From: Paludibacter sp.
GTDB taxonomy: Bacteria > Bacteroidota > Bacteroidia > Bacteroidales > Paludibacteraceae
DNA: 64,000 nucleotides
Direction: 5' to 3'
Assembly: GCA_019163375.1 (NCBI GenBank)
Contig: JAFLKK010000005.1
Span: forward strand, 35,511 to 99,510
Below are positions 15,976 to 23,559 of the stretch, piece after piece (the stretch's first letter is position 1; each line of letters begins with the position of its first letter). Below the pieces are notes generated by a model. That model saw nothing but the letters and a program-made list of their open reading frames with translations, did no database searches and was not told the DNA's origin. Both the position numbers and the translations under genes were made by a program.

Positions 15976-16780
15976 TTACTGCTCGATTATCACGATATTT
16001 GGAGCAATTTCACGTATTTGTGCTAACTCCTCGTCAATAACCTTATCACGAAGTGTTTCAAATATTTCATTTGCACCTGGCGAAACTAATTGAAGAGAAA
16101 CTTCACGGCCACTTACTGTAGAGTAAAATTCAACATCAATTAATTCACGTTCTGTGCCTTTAAATATTGGAAGGCTTACGCTGAACGATTCAGGAAGGTT
16201 TGAGCTTACAACTGCGCTAAAATTGTCTTTTTCCTACATTTATGTCATCTATTTTAAAGCTACCTTGATCTTCTTTCTGTTTCTCAATAGTTTGATCTAC
16301 TTTTGCAAAGAAATTTTTCAAGTCCGCTACAAGTTGCATGTTCTTTGATTTGTCCGGGAAAAATGCACGATTCATCTTCAAGAACTGACCTAGTGCGTTA
16401 GGTTCCCATGTCTTTTTGCTGTCGTTTATACCGAACTCGACAAACTTGGGGTGAAGTGTGAGTATTCCTTTTACAGTCCCTCTCTTGTATTCATCGTGTT
16501 CGTCTATAATCAGCGTTATAGAAACGTTTTCACGATCTACCAGCACATGTAAGCGGGTTGGGTCGAAGTGAGCATCTATGAGTACAGGCTCATACGCATA
16601 AGCTGCAGTAAAGTTGTGAGGAAATCTTCTTCTCAGAAATTCAACCGGTGAACCGATATTTCCAATAATAGCAATTTTTACTGGCGGTTTTACATCTGAA
16701 ATGTTTTTTGCTTTACCTTCTCTGATAACTAATTCTGTTTGTCCTTCGTTAAGGACAACTTGCAATTTTTCGTTTTCCAT
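15976..16780 (-). pseudogene. DUF2303/YfdQ-like phage protein split by a frameshift
   Basis: The intact-looking frame from the ATG at 16780 ends at a TAG at 16217 after 187 residues. The minus strand then stays coding in another frame, with protein-like sequence (LPESFSVSLPIFKG, EVSLQLVSPG, RDKVIDEELAQI), to a TAA at 15976. The switch lies at a run of five A (plus-strand T run 16228-16232). Removing one A joins the parts into a 267-residue protein, close to the usual length of DUF2303 proteins, whose C-terminus it resembles. This could be a mutation, a sequence error or programmed +1/-2 frameshifting. Family assignment is moderate. Confidence 0.6.
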
Positions 16781-16803
16781 AAATTTTAATTTGTTTGAGT
16801 GAA

Positions 16804-17253
16804 TTAATTGTTTGTACCTGTTTGTCTATCCATTGAATAGATTGTCGCCTGTGCTTCGTCAGGTGTCATTGGTCGTGCATTTACCAACTCGCCTTCTGAG
16901 TTATAAAACCCGGTCATTCTAGCATCATGATCTACGAACTTGTAACATCTTTCATTTACTAGCTCGGCTTTCTCTTTGATGTTTTTCAAAAGTTCAGTCT
17001 TTTGTTTTTTGAGAGGTTTCAACTGATCTGAGAATGCCTTAGCAGTTTCTTTTTTGTCAATTTCAACATCGTTGATAATGATAGAAAGATCAGAAAGATC
17101 ATTCTTTAAAAGAGTAACCTTTTCGGGGTCAAACCGCTTCATGTATTCAAGCGATTCAATTCCGTCAGCATTCGCTCTCAAATAGTTCTCTCTTTCGTTT
17201 AGGTCTGCAATTTCTTGGCCTAATGCCTTGTCTAATGAATTTTTCTTTGCCAT
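16804..17253 (-). CDS. coiled-coil phage protein
   Basis: This 149-residue Lys/Glu-rich protein has a long predicted coiled coil (about residues 10-105) and a short globular end containing ARPMTPDEAQATI. No catalytic motif is seen. It lies between the DUF2303-like gene and the nuclease-FtsK fusion, 36 bases from the latter. The arrangement suggests it is an accessory protein of the recombination module, but this is inferred only from position. Confidence 0.55.
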   Translation of the reverse strand: MAKKNSLDKALGQEIADLNERENYLRANADGIESLEYMKRFDPEKVTLLKNDLSDLSIIINDVEIDKKETAKAFSDQLKPLKKQKTELLKNIKEKAELVNERCYKFVDHDARMTGFYNSEGELVNARPMTPDEAQATIYSMDRQTGTNN

Positions 17254-17289
17254 TTTTTTTTGATTTATTTAGTGCCTTACGGCTGTTTG

Positions 17290-19368
17290 TTATTCTTTGT
17301 AAAATGCTTGAAATCTAGTCACGGAAAGGTATTCGGGCGACTTTATAAGTCCATCACCTCTTCCGTTAAGGGCTTCTGCTCCCGGTTCGTCAATTACTAC
17401 AATTGAATCAATATCCTTTGGAACTCTAAAGCATATTTGAACAGGGAAATTCACCTTAGCGTCTCCGGTGATTACTTTTGTGGACGCTCTTTGTGTTGCT
17501 GCGATAATACGGAACCCGGACGAACGGCCTTTCTGCAAAAGCACACGAAGATTTTCTTCAAGTGGTTTGTCTACGCTTATACATTCTCTTCTTGTCTTTT
17601 CCCTTCCATCCTTGTAATGTCCGTAAACTACATCTTCGTAATTTTTCAATTCATTTCCTTTTCTTGAATTGGCCACTGCATCTGCGAACTCGTCAAATAT
17701 CACAAGTGTTTTTACAGATATTTGAGATTTTACACGTATCTCCATTTCTTCTACGAGCTTTTTCATCTCTCGTTCAATGTCCTCAATGTCGTTTATTACG
17801 TCCACACCCTGAATCCTTGCGTACTGTGTAAATTCAAACTTAGGGTCGAAGATCACAACCTTTCCGAATACTCCTTGAAGTCCGTATTCCAGTGTAGATT
17901 TTATCCATACTGATTTACCTGAACCGGTAGCACCACAAACAAGGGCATGAGGTGTAGAGTGGTTGTCTGTGTCCCATATCAATGTTTGGCCGAAGTTGTC
18001 AACTCCAATCGGTATTTTGTTGCCGATCAGTTTTGTTTTATCCCAAAACAGCGTTGAAGTGCTTTTCTTTCCTGATTCAATTGTGAGGTAAGATTTTCCT
18101 CCATAAACTAAAAGGTCTTTCTGAATGCGGACGTTTGGAACGTTCAGGGCATTTGCAATATCAAGTTTATACTTGCTTATAGCACTTATAGAAGTACCGG
18201 CATTTATTGCTAGTAAGTATGAAGAGCTTGAATAGCCGTCAAATGTGTGTTGCACTTCGGTAACGATACCGAACGATCGCAAAACGTGTTCTATTTTTTG
18301 TTGATTTGTCATGTCTTTGTTTGATAGATCATACGGAATGAATTGTTCCGCATATTTTTTGAAGTTTTTAATAACAGTAGGAGTGATGCTGCCTAGTGAA
18401 GCATCCCTGATCTTTCGAAGTCGGGCTTCGATAAGAGGTTTTTTATTTTCCGGCACATTGAAACTTTCAATTTCGGCCAACATTGTTTTAGCCCAAAACT
18501 CGTACATCTCGGCCTTGTCTATGAAGTTATCGCTATCATTGATAAGGTAGACGTAATCGGGGTCATTGACTGCTGTAATCATTCTCTTAAGTGGTTCATA
18601 CAGCAATGCTTCATAGAGCCTTCTTGTGCTTTTATCCATTATAGATTTAAAGCATAGTAATTGCGGTGATCTATCCTTATTCTTTGGCAGTTTGTTTTCG
18701 ATAAACCAAACTTCGTCAACTGTGTTTCCTGTTTCTGATTCGTAGCCTAGAACATAGGTTACGGCCTGTTTTCCGATAGAGAAACGCAATTCTGATTCGT
18801 CCGTAAATCTGCTCCTGGACTTGTGATCTATAATCACACGTTTATCATCATTTGTGATTATCACTAAGTCAATAACTAGGTAGCATGGTAGTGGAATATC
18901 TACACCGTTGACCCTTACCCATGATTTCATTTTTACTTCGGAATGAACAACTTCTTTGATCTCTGAAAGGTACACCTGTGCTTCTGACATAAAGTTGTTT
19001 ATAAGTGTGGAAGTGTTCTTGATTGCACTTTGTATGCAGTCGTCTACGGTTGGGTTCGTTTTTTGTATCTTCCATGTGTCTGCCGGTTTTTCGTCAATGT
19101 ATGCGAATGCGATCTGTTCCAGTTCCACAATATCTGTGGACATTCCAACCTTAAGATTATTGAAAAACAAGTCTAAGGCTTTGTGATAGGCTTGCCCGGC
19201 TACAGTGGTTGCAGACGATTTCCCTTTGTGTCCATACACGTATGACATTTCAAATCCTTTTTCATTACGTGAGAAAGAATCTACCCGGGAATATGACCAA
19301 TAATCAATAAGGTAGTTTGACAATAACTCCTCAATCTGTTCGTGCGTTAGGTTTTTGTATCTACTCAT
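17290..19368 (-). CDS. RecB-type nuclease fused to an FtsK/HerA-type motor ATPase
   Basis: This is a 692-residue fusion. Residues 1 to about 300 form a PD-(D/E)XK nuclease of the RecB/Cas4 kind: H62 in GQAYHKAL, D167 in YLVIDLV, D181-x-K183 in IIDHKS, and the QxxxY helix at Q201-Y205. Residues of about 365-445 resemble the domain before the FtsK motor. The motor follows with Walker A GATGSGKS (479-486), Walker B LVIFDE (555-560), AATQR (623-627) and a GxGDGL end (670-674). FtsK-type motors translocate on double-stranded DNA, so the protein probably resects or degrades DNA ends while moving. Its ATG overlaps the stop of the annealing-like gene (ATGA). Confidence 0.85.
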   Translation of the reverse strand: MSRYKNLTHEQIEELLSNYLIDYWSYSRVDSFSRNEKGFEMSYVYGHKGKSSATTVAGQAYHKALDLFFNNLKVGMSTDIVELEQIAFAYIDEKPADTWKIQKTNPTVDDCIQSAIKNTSTLINNFMSEAQVYLSEIKEVVHSEVKMKSWVRVNGVDIPLPCYLVIDLVIITNDDKRVIIDHKSRSRFTDESELRFSIGKQAVTYVLGYESETGNTVDEVWFIENKLPKNKDRSPQLLCFKSIMDKSTRRLYEALLYEPLKRMITAVNDPDYVYLINDSDNFIDKAEMYEFWAKTMLAEIESFNVPENKKPLIEARLRKIRDASLGSITPTVIKNFKKYAEQFIPYDLSNKDMTNQQKIEHVLRSFGIVTEVQHTFDGYSSSSYLLAINAGTSISAISKYKLDIANALNVPNVRIQKDLLVYGGKSYLTIESGKKSTSTLFWDKTKLIGNKIPIGVDNFGQTLIWDTDNHSTPHALVCGATGSGKSVWIKSTLEYGLQGVFGKVVIFDPKFEFTQYARIQGVDVINDIEDIEREMKKLVEEMEIRVKSQISVKTLVIFDEFADAVANSRKGNELKNYEDVVYGHYKDGREKTRRECISVDKPLEENLRVLLQKGRSSGFRIIAATQRASTKVITGDAKVNFPVQICFRVPKDIDSIVVIDEPGAEALNGRGDGLIKSPEYLSVTRFQAFYKE

Positions 19369-20222
19369 GGCATTTCGGGTGGGGTGGTTATTTTCTTGCT
19401 AGAAGTAGCCTGTTTCTTTTTAAGGGTTACTTTCTTTACTTCCGGTGTGGGTTTTACAGTATTTCTCTTTAGTAAATCTTCTACTGTAAATTCCTTGTCC
19501 TTTAGAGATTGTAAATATCCTTGCAAGTCTGCTATATTTTCAGCAGTTACAGCTTCCTTTGTATTCAGGCCTATACATTTTATCACATCTTGTTCAGACA
19601 TAGCGTAGGTGTTCTTGAACACGTTGAAAATTCTGTTTCTCTCTTTGAGTAGCATTGCATTATCAGAAAGATCACCGTAGGCAAATTTGAATGCTTCAGC
19701 ATACACTATGTCGATGATTGACTTAGGTATAATTTTAAATATAGCATTACGCTCAGCTATTGCCATTACGGCCATAGCGTTAGTTTCTATAGTAGAATCA
19801 TCGTATCTTGTTCCATCCCTCTTAATGATAGATCGCCTTGCTTCTACACATACAGCGTAGTTTGTTTCCAAGTCGAATGCTACTGCTTCTGCAACTATAA
19901 CTTTATGTTCAATAGACTTAATTCTCTGTTGAACTCGTATGTTTCCGTATTGCTGACAAATTATCCGGGCTAAGTGAACACTGGCACCGTTTATGGTTTT
20001 AGTTCCAACAGGCTTAGCATATCTGCAAGTTAGAGCAGTTTCTTTATTGAATGTTGCTATCACAATACTTTCATTTAGTACTCTTTTCAAAGTACGTGGA
20101 AACTTCCTAGCTGTCGCTATCTGAGAATTTATCGATGCACGCTCTTGCGCTTCGAAAATGTCTACTCCAGTCGTTTCAATAACCTCTATATCTTCATCTT
20201 GAATTGTTACTTCTTTTGGCAT
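19365..20222 (-). CDS. conserved phage protein, possible single-strand annealing protein
   Basis: This 285-residue protein has a core that runs from INGASVHLAR (77-86) through QQYGNIRVQ to IETNAMAVMAIAERNAI, then a Lys/Pro/Thr-rich tail (about 255-285). The pattern of a GxSVxLAR motif followed by YGN and a long beta-helix core is one I associate with a widespread family of uncharacterised phage proteins found next to exonucleases. No RecT, Erf or Rad52 motif is clear. The stop overlaps the start of the nuclease-motor fusion. That tight pairing is what suggests an annealing function; it is not shown by the sequence. Confidence 0.55.
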   Translation of the reverse strand: MPKEVTIQDEDIEVIETTGVDIFEAQERASINSQIATARKFPRTLKRVLNESIVIATFNKETALTCRYAKPVGTKTINGASVHLARIICQQYGNIRVQQRIKSIEHKVIVAEAVAFDLETNYAVCVEARRSIIKRDGTRYDDSTIETNAMAVMAIAERNAIFKIIPKSIIDIVYAEAFKFAYGDLSDNAMLLKERNRIFNVFKNTYAMSEQDVIKCIGLNTKEAVTAENIADLQGYLQSLKDKEFTVEDLLKRNTVKPTPEVKKVTLKKKQATSSKKITTPPEMP

Positions 20223-20225
20223 AGT

Positions 20226-20360
20226 TCATTTTGTATAATGGGTGAATCTCTCGCACCCTTGTTTTGCTTTATTTACTTTAGGGTCATGTTCTTTGCATGA
20301 CTTCTCAAATTTGCAATACCCGCACCCAATTTGAGTGCGGGTAACATCATTGTCAACCAT
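20226..20360 (-). CDS. 44-residue four-cysteine protein
   Basis: A short frame has its ATG at 20360 directly after the TAA of the 62-residue gene and ends in TGA at 20226-20228, 3 bases before the next start. It encodes CGYC (13-16), then Cys in KSCKEH and QGCERF, about 22 residues apart, with Lys-rich spacers. The four Cys could bind zinc or an iron-sulfur cluster. The inverted repeat at 20318-20342 (ACCCGCAC/GTGCGGGT) falls inside its coding sequence. It sits immediately upstream of the recombination module, and its exact fit between neighbours supports it. Confidence 0.6.
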   Translation of the reverse strand: MVDNDVTRTQIGCGYCKFEKSCKEHDPKVNKAKQGCERFTHYTK

Positions 20361-20549
20361 TTACTTTTTTGTTTTAGGTTCCGTGTAAGTCCAACCATTA
20401 AGCCTGTAGGTTTCTTTTCGAGCTTCTTCAAAGGTCAAATCACCCGAAGCCTTCTCACCGTGTTCGGCATTTTCGAAATATTCCATTTTCCACACGTACC
20501 ACCAGTGGCCACACCGGTCGTATTTGTATGGTGGTTTACTTCTCGACAT
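20361..20549 (-). CDS. small phage protein of unknown function
   Basis: This 62-residue protein is rich in Trp, Tyr and charged residues, with an aromatic GHWWYVWKMEYF core and a helix containing TFEEARKETYRL. No domain is recognised. It overlaps the 160-residue gene upstream by 14 bases and abuts the 44-residue Cys gene, so it is part of the early operon. Confidence 0.5.
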   Translation of the reverse strand: MSRSKPPYKYDRCGHWWYVWKMEYFENAEHGEKASGDLTFEEARKETYRLNGWTYTEPKTKK

Positions 20550-21018
20550 TGGTTTCCTTATCGTTTAATTTGTAAATCTCAACGAACTGGCGTATATTAA
20601 TTTCAGGAAGATCATATTCTTTGAAAAATTTTTCTTCATCCGTATATCTGACTAAGTGTCTTTCAGTATAAACAAATAGGAATAATGGATGATCTTCAAA
20701 AATTACAGTATTGAAATTACAACCAAAATCAATTGAGTGTTTTAAAAGTGTTCTCTGAATAAGGATTGTATTCTCTATGCTTACAGTTTTAATCTTGAAA
20801 TTATCTCCAATTTTAAATGCATTTGTTTCTCCCTCCAATTCTGCCAACTTTTCTTCAAGCCTTTTTATTCTTTTAGCTTGATTTATTGAAAGTCGTTCAA
20901 GCATTTTGATTCTTACTGTTTTGAATACGCTATCTAATCCAGTGTAAAACAACTCTGATTCGATGCGATTTAATTTTTTAGAACTAACTACGTGATAATT
21001 AAAAAATAAGATTTTCAT
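20536..21018 (-). CDS. phage protein with central coiled coil
   Basis: This 160-residue protein has a strand-rich start, a charged helix with a heptad pattern (about residues 38-65, including IKRLEEKLAELEG) and a second alpha/beta half. No motif is recognised. It follows the structured noncoding stretch at 21058-21248 and its ATG lies 40 bases after it, so that stretch would be the leader of this gene. Confidence 0.5.
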   Translation of the reverse strand: MKILFFNYHVVSSKKLNRIESELFYTGLDSVFKTVRIKMLERLSINQAKRIKRLEEKLAELEGETNAFKIGDNFKIKTVSIENTILIQRTLLKHSIDFGCNFNTVIFEDHPLFLFVYTERHLVRYTDEEKFFKEYDLPEINIRQFVEIYKLNDKETNVEK

Positions 21019-21057
21019 TTTGTTTTGTTTTTAAATGTTTATAATAAAAATAAATTT

Positions 21058-21248
21058 GAAAAGAGAGGGGGTGTCGAACCGCCCAACCTTGTTACAGGTA
21101 CGCCTGTTTATCTCTTCCTAAAACTTCATACTACCATATTGGATAGCTGCTGTTTCTATGTTTGCTTCCTCGTCCATTAGAGGAACTCGAACTAATATGT
21201 CAATGATCGCTTTATTGTAGGTAGTGAGGTTCGATCAGGAACACTCAC
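21058..21248 (-). ncRNA. candidate structured RNA with a tRNA-like end
   Basis: This is a 237-base gap between coding genes. On the minus strand it holds a 9-bp hairpin with one bulge (21224-21248), a 6-bp hairpin (21166-21185), and a distal element at 21058-21118. There a 7-bp outer stem encloses a 5-bp hairpin with a 4-base loop and a T-arm-like hairpin whose loop begins TTCGA. It resembles a tRNA missing its anticodon or D arm. A 19-codon open frame (ATG at 21177, stop at 21118-21120) also crosses it, so a degraded gene is an alternative. No T-run terminator is seen. Confidence 0.3.
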
Positions 21249-21255
21249 CCGGGTT

Positions 21256-21438
21256 TTATTTGTAAATCTTTTCGTAGATTGTCATTCCTAAGAATTTTAC
21301 TACGACTGATTTATTTTCATTCTTAGTAGATCGGTTTTTATTGCTAGCAGGTTGTCTGATTATTTTTGAGCCTGTATTACTTGGCTTATGAGTTGGGTTT
21401 GTTGATTCCATAATCTCAGGAAATTCGATCTCCTTCAT
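21256..21438 (-). CDS. small basic phage protein
   Basis: This 60-residue protein is mostly polar and disordered, rich in Asn, Lys, Ser and Thr, with a short ordered end (VVVKFLGMTIYEKIY). It abuts the 120-residue gene upstream without a gap. No function is recognised, and support comes mainly from its fit in the operon. Confidence 0.45.
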   Translation of the reverse strand: MKEIEFPEIMESTNPTHKPSNTGSKIIRQPASNKNRSTKNENKSVVVKFLGMTIYEKIYK

Positions 21439-21801
21439 TTATTCGGAATTTCCAACGATCACTATTGATTTATTTTGAGAATATCTTTCTCTGTACTTAT
21501 CCTTATAGGTTTCTAGGGCTAGTCTGACTTCGTATCTGTCAACATTTGTAAAGTCTGTGTATATCGGATATCTTCTAGTTCCTGAATTTTTAAAGAACCC
21601 TGCTTTATTCAGGTTCCTGAAAATTGAATAGTATGGGTCGGCATTTGCACTGTTTGATTTAATGAACTGGTACATGTTTACAAGTCCTTCGTTTTCCTCG
21701 CATTCCTTTTGAAATGCTGTAAGTAAAATCAATGCTTCGGATATGATTTCGATCTCTTTTTTTGTGCTACTTGTCAATGTAGCCGTTGCTTGTTCTGTCA
21801 T
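21439..21801 (-). CDS. phage early protein of unknown function
   Basis: This 120-residue protein has a long N-terminal helix (about 13-40) followed by a compact domain with FRNLNKAGFFKNSGTRRYP, which reads like a small winged-helix wing, and a basic helix with KDKYRERYSQN. A DNA-binding role is plausible but unproven. It lies 7 bases after the 109-residue membrane-tailed protein in the early leftward operon. Confidence 0.5.
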   Translation of the reverse strand: MTEQATATLTSSTKKEIEIISEALILLTAFQKECEENEGLVNMYQFIKSNSANADPYYSIFRNLNKAGFFKNSGTRRYPIYTDFTNVDRYEVRLALETYKDKYRERYSQNKSIVIVGNSE

Positions 21802-21808
21802 TTTGTGA

Positions 21809-22138
21809 TTACTTGTTTGATATTGTTGTGAAAAATACTACTATTGCTGTGGCGATTAGAAAGCCGATTATTACTTTTACGGTGTTATGACCTTTTTTGT
21901 CTTCTACAAATTCAAATACTTTTGATTCTAATTTGCTGCGAAATTCTATAGCACTGGTTATTGTTTCTTTCAAAAATCTCTTTGCTGTAGGCCAAATGCA
22001 CTCTGTCAATTCGCTTGTATTGTATTCAAGTTCTCTTTCGTTTACATCGATCGTACATTTGTCGCAACCAATCTGAACTATTTTGCCCTGAATGAGTGTG
22101 TTTTTTACTCTTACTTTAGTCCCATTTGTGATATTCAT
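21809..22138 (-). CDS. tail-anchored small protein
   Basis: This 109-residue protein has a beta-rich N-terminal part (about 1-50) with a short KVRVKNTLIQGKIVQIG stretch resembling small SH3-like folds. A helical middle follows, and a C-terminal hydrophobic segment (about 88-105, VKVIIGFLIATAIVVFF) would anchor it in the inner membrane with the body in the cytoplasm. The gene lies 2 bases after the excisionase-like gene. Function is unknown; membrane-anchored early proteins sometimes act against competing phages. Confidence 0.5.
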   Translation of the reverse strand: MNITNGTKVRVKNTLIQGKIVQIGCDKCTIDVNERELEYNTSELTECIWPTAKRFLKETITSAIEFRSKLESKVFEFVEDKKGHNTVKVIIGFLIATAIVVFFTTISNK

Positions 22139-22140
22139 TC

Positions 22141-22404
22141 TTATTTCCTCCTTCTATTTTTAGGTTTTATTATGGCAGGTGTAATCTCTAATTTCCTTTT
22201 ATTCCAGTCTAGTACATCGTTTGGAGTGTATAGTATCTTTCTTCCCCTTTTATAATATGTTATCTCTCGATCGGCTCTAGCCCCTTGGAGAACTCTTATA
22301 CAGCATACAGCCAACTTTGCAGCTTCTTTTTCATCGATATAGGGTTTTGTTGCTATATCATCTACTATCGAGATATTTCCGTTGTATTTGTTTTTTTCAA
22401 TCAT
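22141..22404 (-). CDS. excisionase-like helix-turn-helix protein
   Basis: This 87-residue protein has the small winged-helix layout of excisionases and MerR-like binders. A PYIDEKEAAKLAVC helix pair (about 21-34) is followed by the ITYYKRGRKILYTPNDVLDW wing and end (about 48-67), then a basic tail. In this family the YxRG(R/K)..Y...DV..W pattern recognises DNA by an N-terminal helix and a hairpin. It lies next to the antirepressor near the attachment site, so directing prophage excision is the likely role, although transcriptional control is also possible. Confidence 0.65.
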   Translation of the reverse strand: MIEKNKYNGNISIVDDIATKPYIDEKEAAKLAVCCIRVLQGARADREITYYKRGRKILYTPNDVLDWNKRKLEITPAIIKPKNRRRK

Positions 22405-22411
22405 ACGTCAA

Positions 22412-23194
22412 TTAGATTTTAGATTGTGGAAATAGTGAGTGTATAAATTGTCGGCCTTTTTCAGTCCATACAGTTTGTGTATTTGTTCCGGTTTCACCGT
22501 TAGATTTGGTGTATGTAGTAGTGTGGGATTTAGTATATCCGTTTCCTACATATTGTCTGTATAGCATCCATTGTCCGTCAACTTTTCGCTGAACTCTCAT
22601 TTCAGCTAGTTTTCTGTTCATAGCTACTGCGCTAACACCAAGTTCCTGTGCAATACGAGTTATGACATAAGTTTCAGTGCTTTGAAGTACAGTGTCGAAA
22701 TATTCAGCTTTTGGGGCTATAGTGGCAATCTCACGCTGTTGTAGTACGTTTTGATTCAATAGCCGTTGCTTTTCTTCTCTTTCAACTTTTAATGCTGTGA
22801 GGGCATTAATCATGGCATCAGGATTTGTAAGCATTTGCTCCATCATCTGATTTGTAGTCGTTACTCCATGGCGAAGTAGTTCTTTTATGCGATCGTTTGC
22901 CCAAATTGCAAATGATGGGGATAGCCAACGTGCAAACTCAATCGCAACATCTTCTTGCATCCATGTTCCATCATTCAATCCACCTTTTCTAATGCTCACT
23001 AATTCAGCCGAAGTACAATTTCTCACTTCGGATAGCTCGTTTATGAAATTTTGAGCACTTTGAGTTCTCAAAAAGTCTACAGGTCTTTTACCAAACTGTT
23101 GCGCCATTTCAGTTGCTGAAATAAAAACTACTCCGTTTTCATTTTTGAAAGTTACCGGAGCATTGTTGTAGCTGAATATTTGCATTGCTTCCAT
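22412..23194 (-). CDS. phage antirepressor with KilA-N and ANT domains
   Basis: This 260-residue protein has an N-terminal KilA-N domain (about 1-110) containing FISATEMAQQFGKRPVDFL and a WMQEDVAIEFARWLSPSFA motif that is diagnostic for the family. A helical linker follows, then a C-terminal ANT/KilAC domain (about 145-258) with APKAEYFDTVL and YVGNGYTKS. Antirepressors of this kind counter the lysogenic repressor and promote induction. It is the second gene of the leftward early operon, just downstream of the operators at 23493-23542, where such control is expected. Confidence 0.85.
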   Translation of the reverse strand: MEAMQIFSYNNAPVTFKNENGVVFISATEMAQQFGKRPVDFLRTQSAQNFINELSEVRNCTSAELVSIRKGGLNDGTWMQEDVAIEFARWLSPSFAIWANDRIKELLRHGVTTTNQMMEQMLTNPDAMINALTALKVEREEKQRLLNQNVLQQREIATIAPKAEYFDTVLQSTETYVITRIAQELGVSAVAMNRKLAEMRVQRKVDGQWMLYRQYVGNGYTKSHTTTYTKSNGETGTNTQTVWTEKGRQFIHSLFPQSKI

Positions 23195-23400
23195 TATCGT
23201 GTCCTTTTGATCGTGAAGTATGTATCAAATCGTTTACAAGAAAACTTCTTTGATGAAGTATCCTTTAGTCTTTGTATGGTTCCATTAGCTGAAACTCTTT
23301 GAAAATTAGGCGCTTTAATAACTGCATTTAATCGTAAGGTTTCCAGTGCAGTTGTCATACTTTCTATCGGGGTAATTTTTTCCTTTAAATTATCGCTCAT
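23194..23400 (-). CDS. first gene of the leftward early operon, function unknown
   Basis: This 68-residue basic protein has a helical first half and a C-terminal half rich in Lys, Arg and Phe. Its stop overlaps the ATG of the antirepressor. It is the first gene after the early promoter at 23487, in the position of Cro in lambda-like switches, but no helix-turn-helix is evident. It could be a small DNA-binding regulator or an antirepressor partner. Confidence 0.45.
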   Translation of the reverse strand: MSDNLKEKITPIESMTTALETLRLNAVIKAPNFQRVSANGTIQRLKDTSSKKFSCKRFDTYFTIKRTR

Positions 23401-23486
23401 TTTAAGTTTTTATAAAAGTTTATTTTGTATATTTGCTGTCTACTATCAATTGTGTGTATGTGTAATTGTGTGTATCAATTACGATG

Positions 23487-23517
23487 CAAAAGTAGGTAAT
23501 TATAATTACCTATGAAA
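23487..23517 (-). promoter_or_regulatory. leftward early (lytic) promoter
   Basis: Reading leftward, TACTTTTG at 23487-23494 is an exact -7 match, with TTTC at the -33 position (19-base spacer). The 20-bp palindrome at 23493-23512 fills the spacer and touches the -7 element, so a bound repressor would exclude RNA polymerase. Confidence 0.65.
23493..23512. promoter_or_regulatory. phage repressor operator, perfect 20-bp palindrome
   Basis: TAGGTAATTATAATTACCTA is identical on both strands. It lies in the early promoter between divergent genes, next to a CI-like repressor gene. A second, imperfect copy is at 23523-23542 with centres 30 bp apart, close to three helical turns, as expected for cooperative binding on one face. 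Confidence 0.75.
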
Positions 23518-23522
23518 TAGAA

Positions 23523-23542
23523 TAGGTAATTATAATAACCCA
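23523..23542. promoter_or_regulatory. second operator, imperfect copy
   Basis: This site matches the palindrome at 23493 in its left arm and centre and differs at two positions of the right arm. It lies 18-37 bases before the repressor ATG. A weaker site here would let the repressor tune its own expression. Confidence 0.6.
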
Positions 23543-23559
23543 TTTAACTTCTTTTAACG

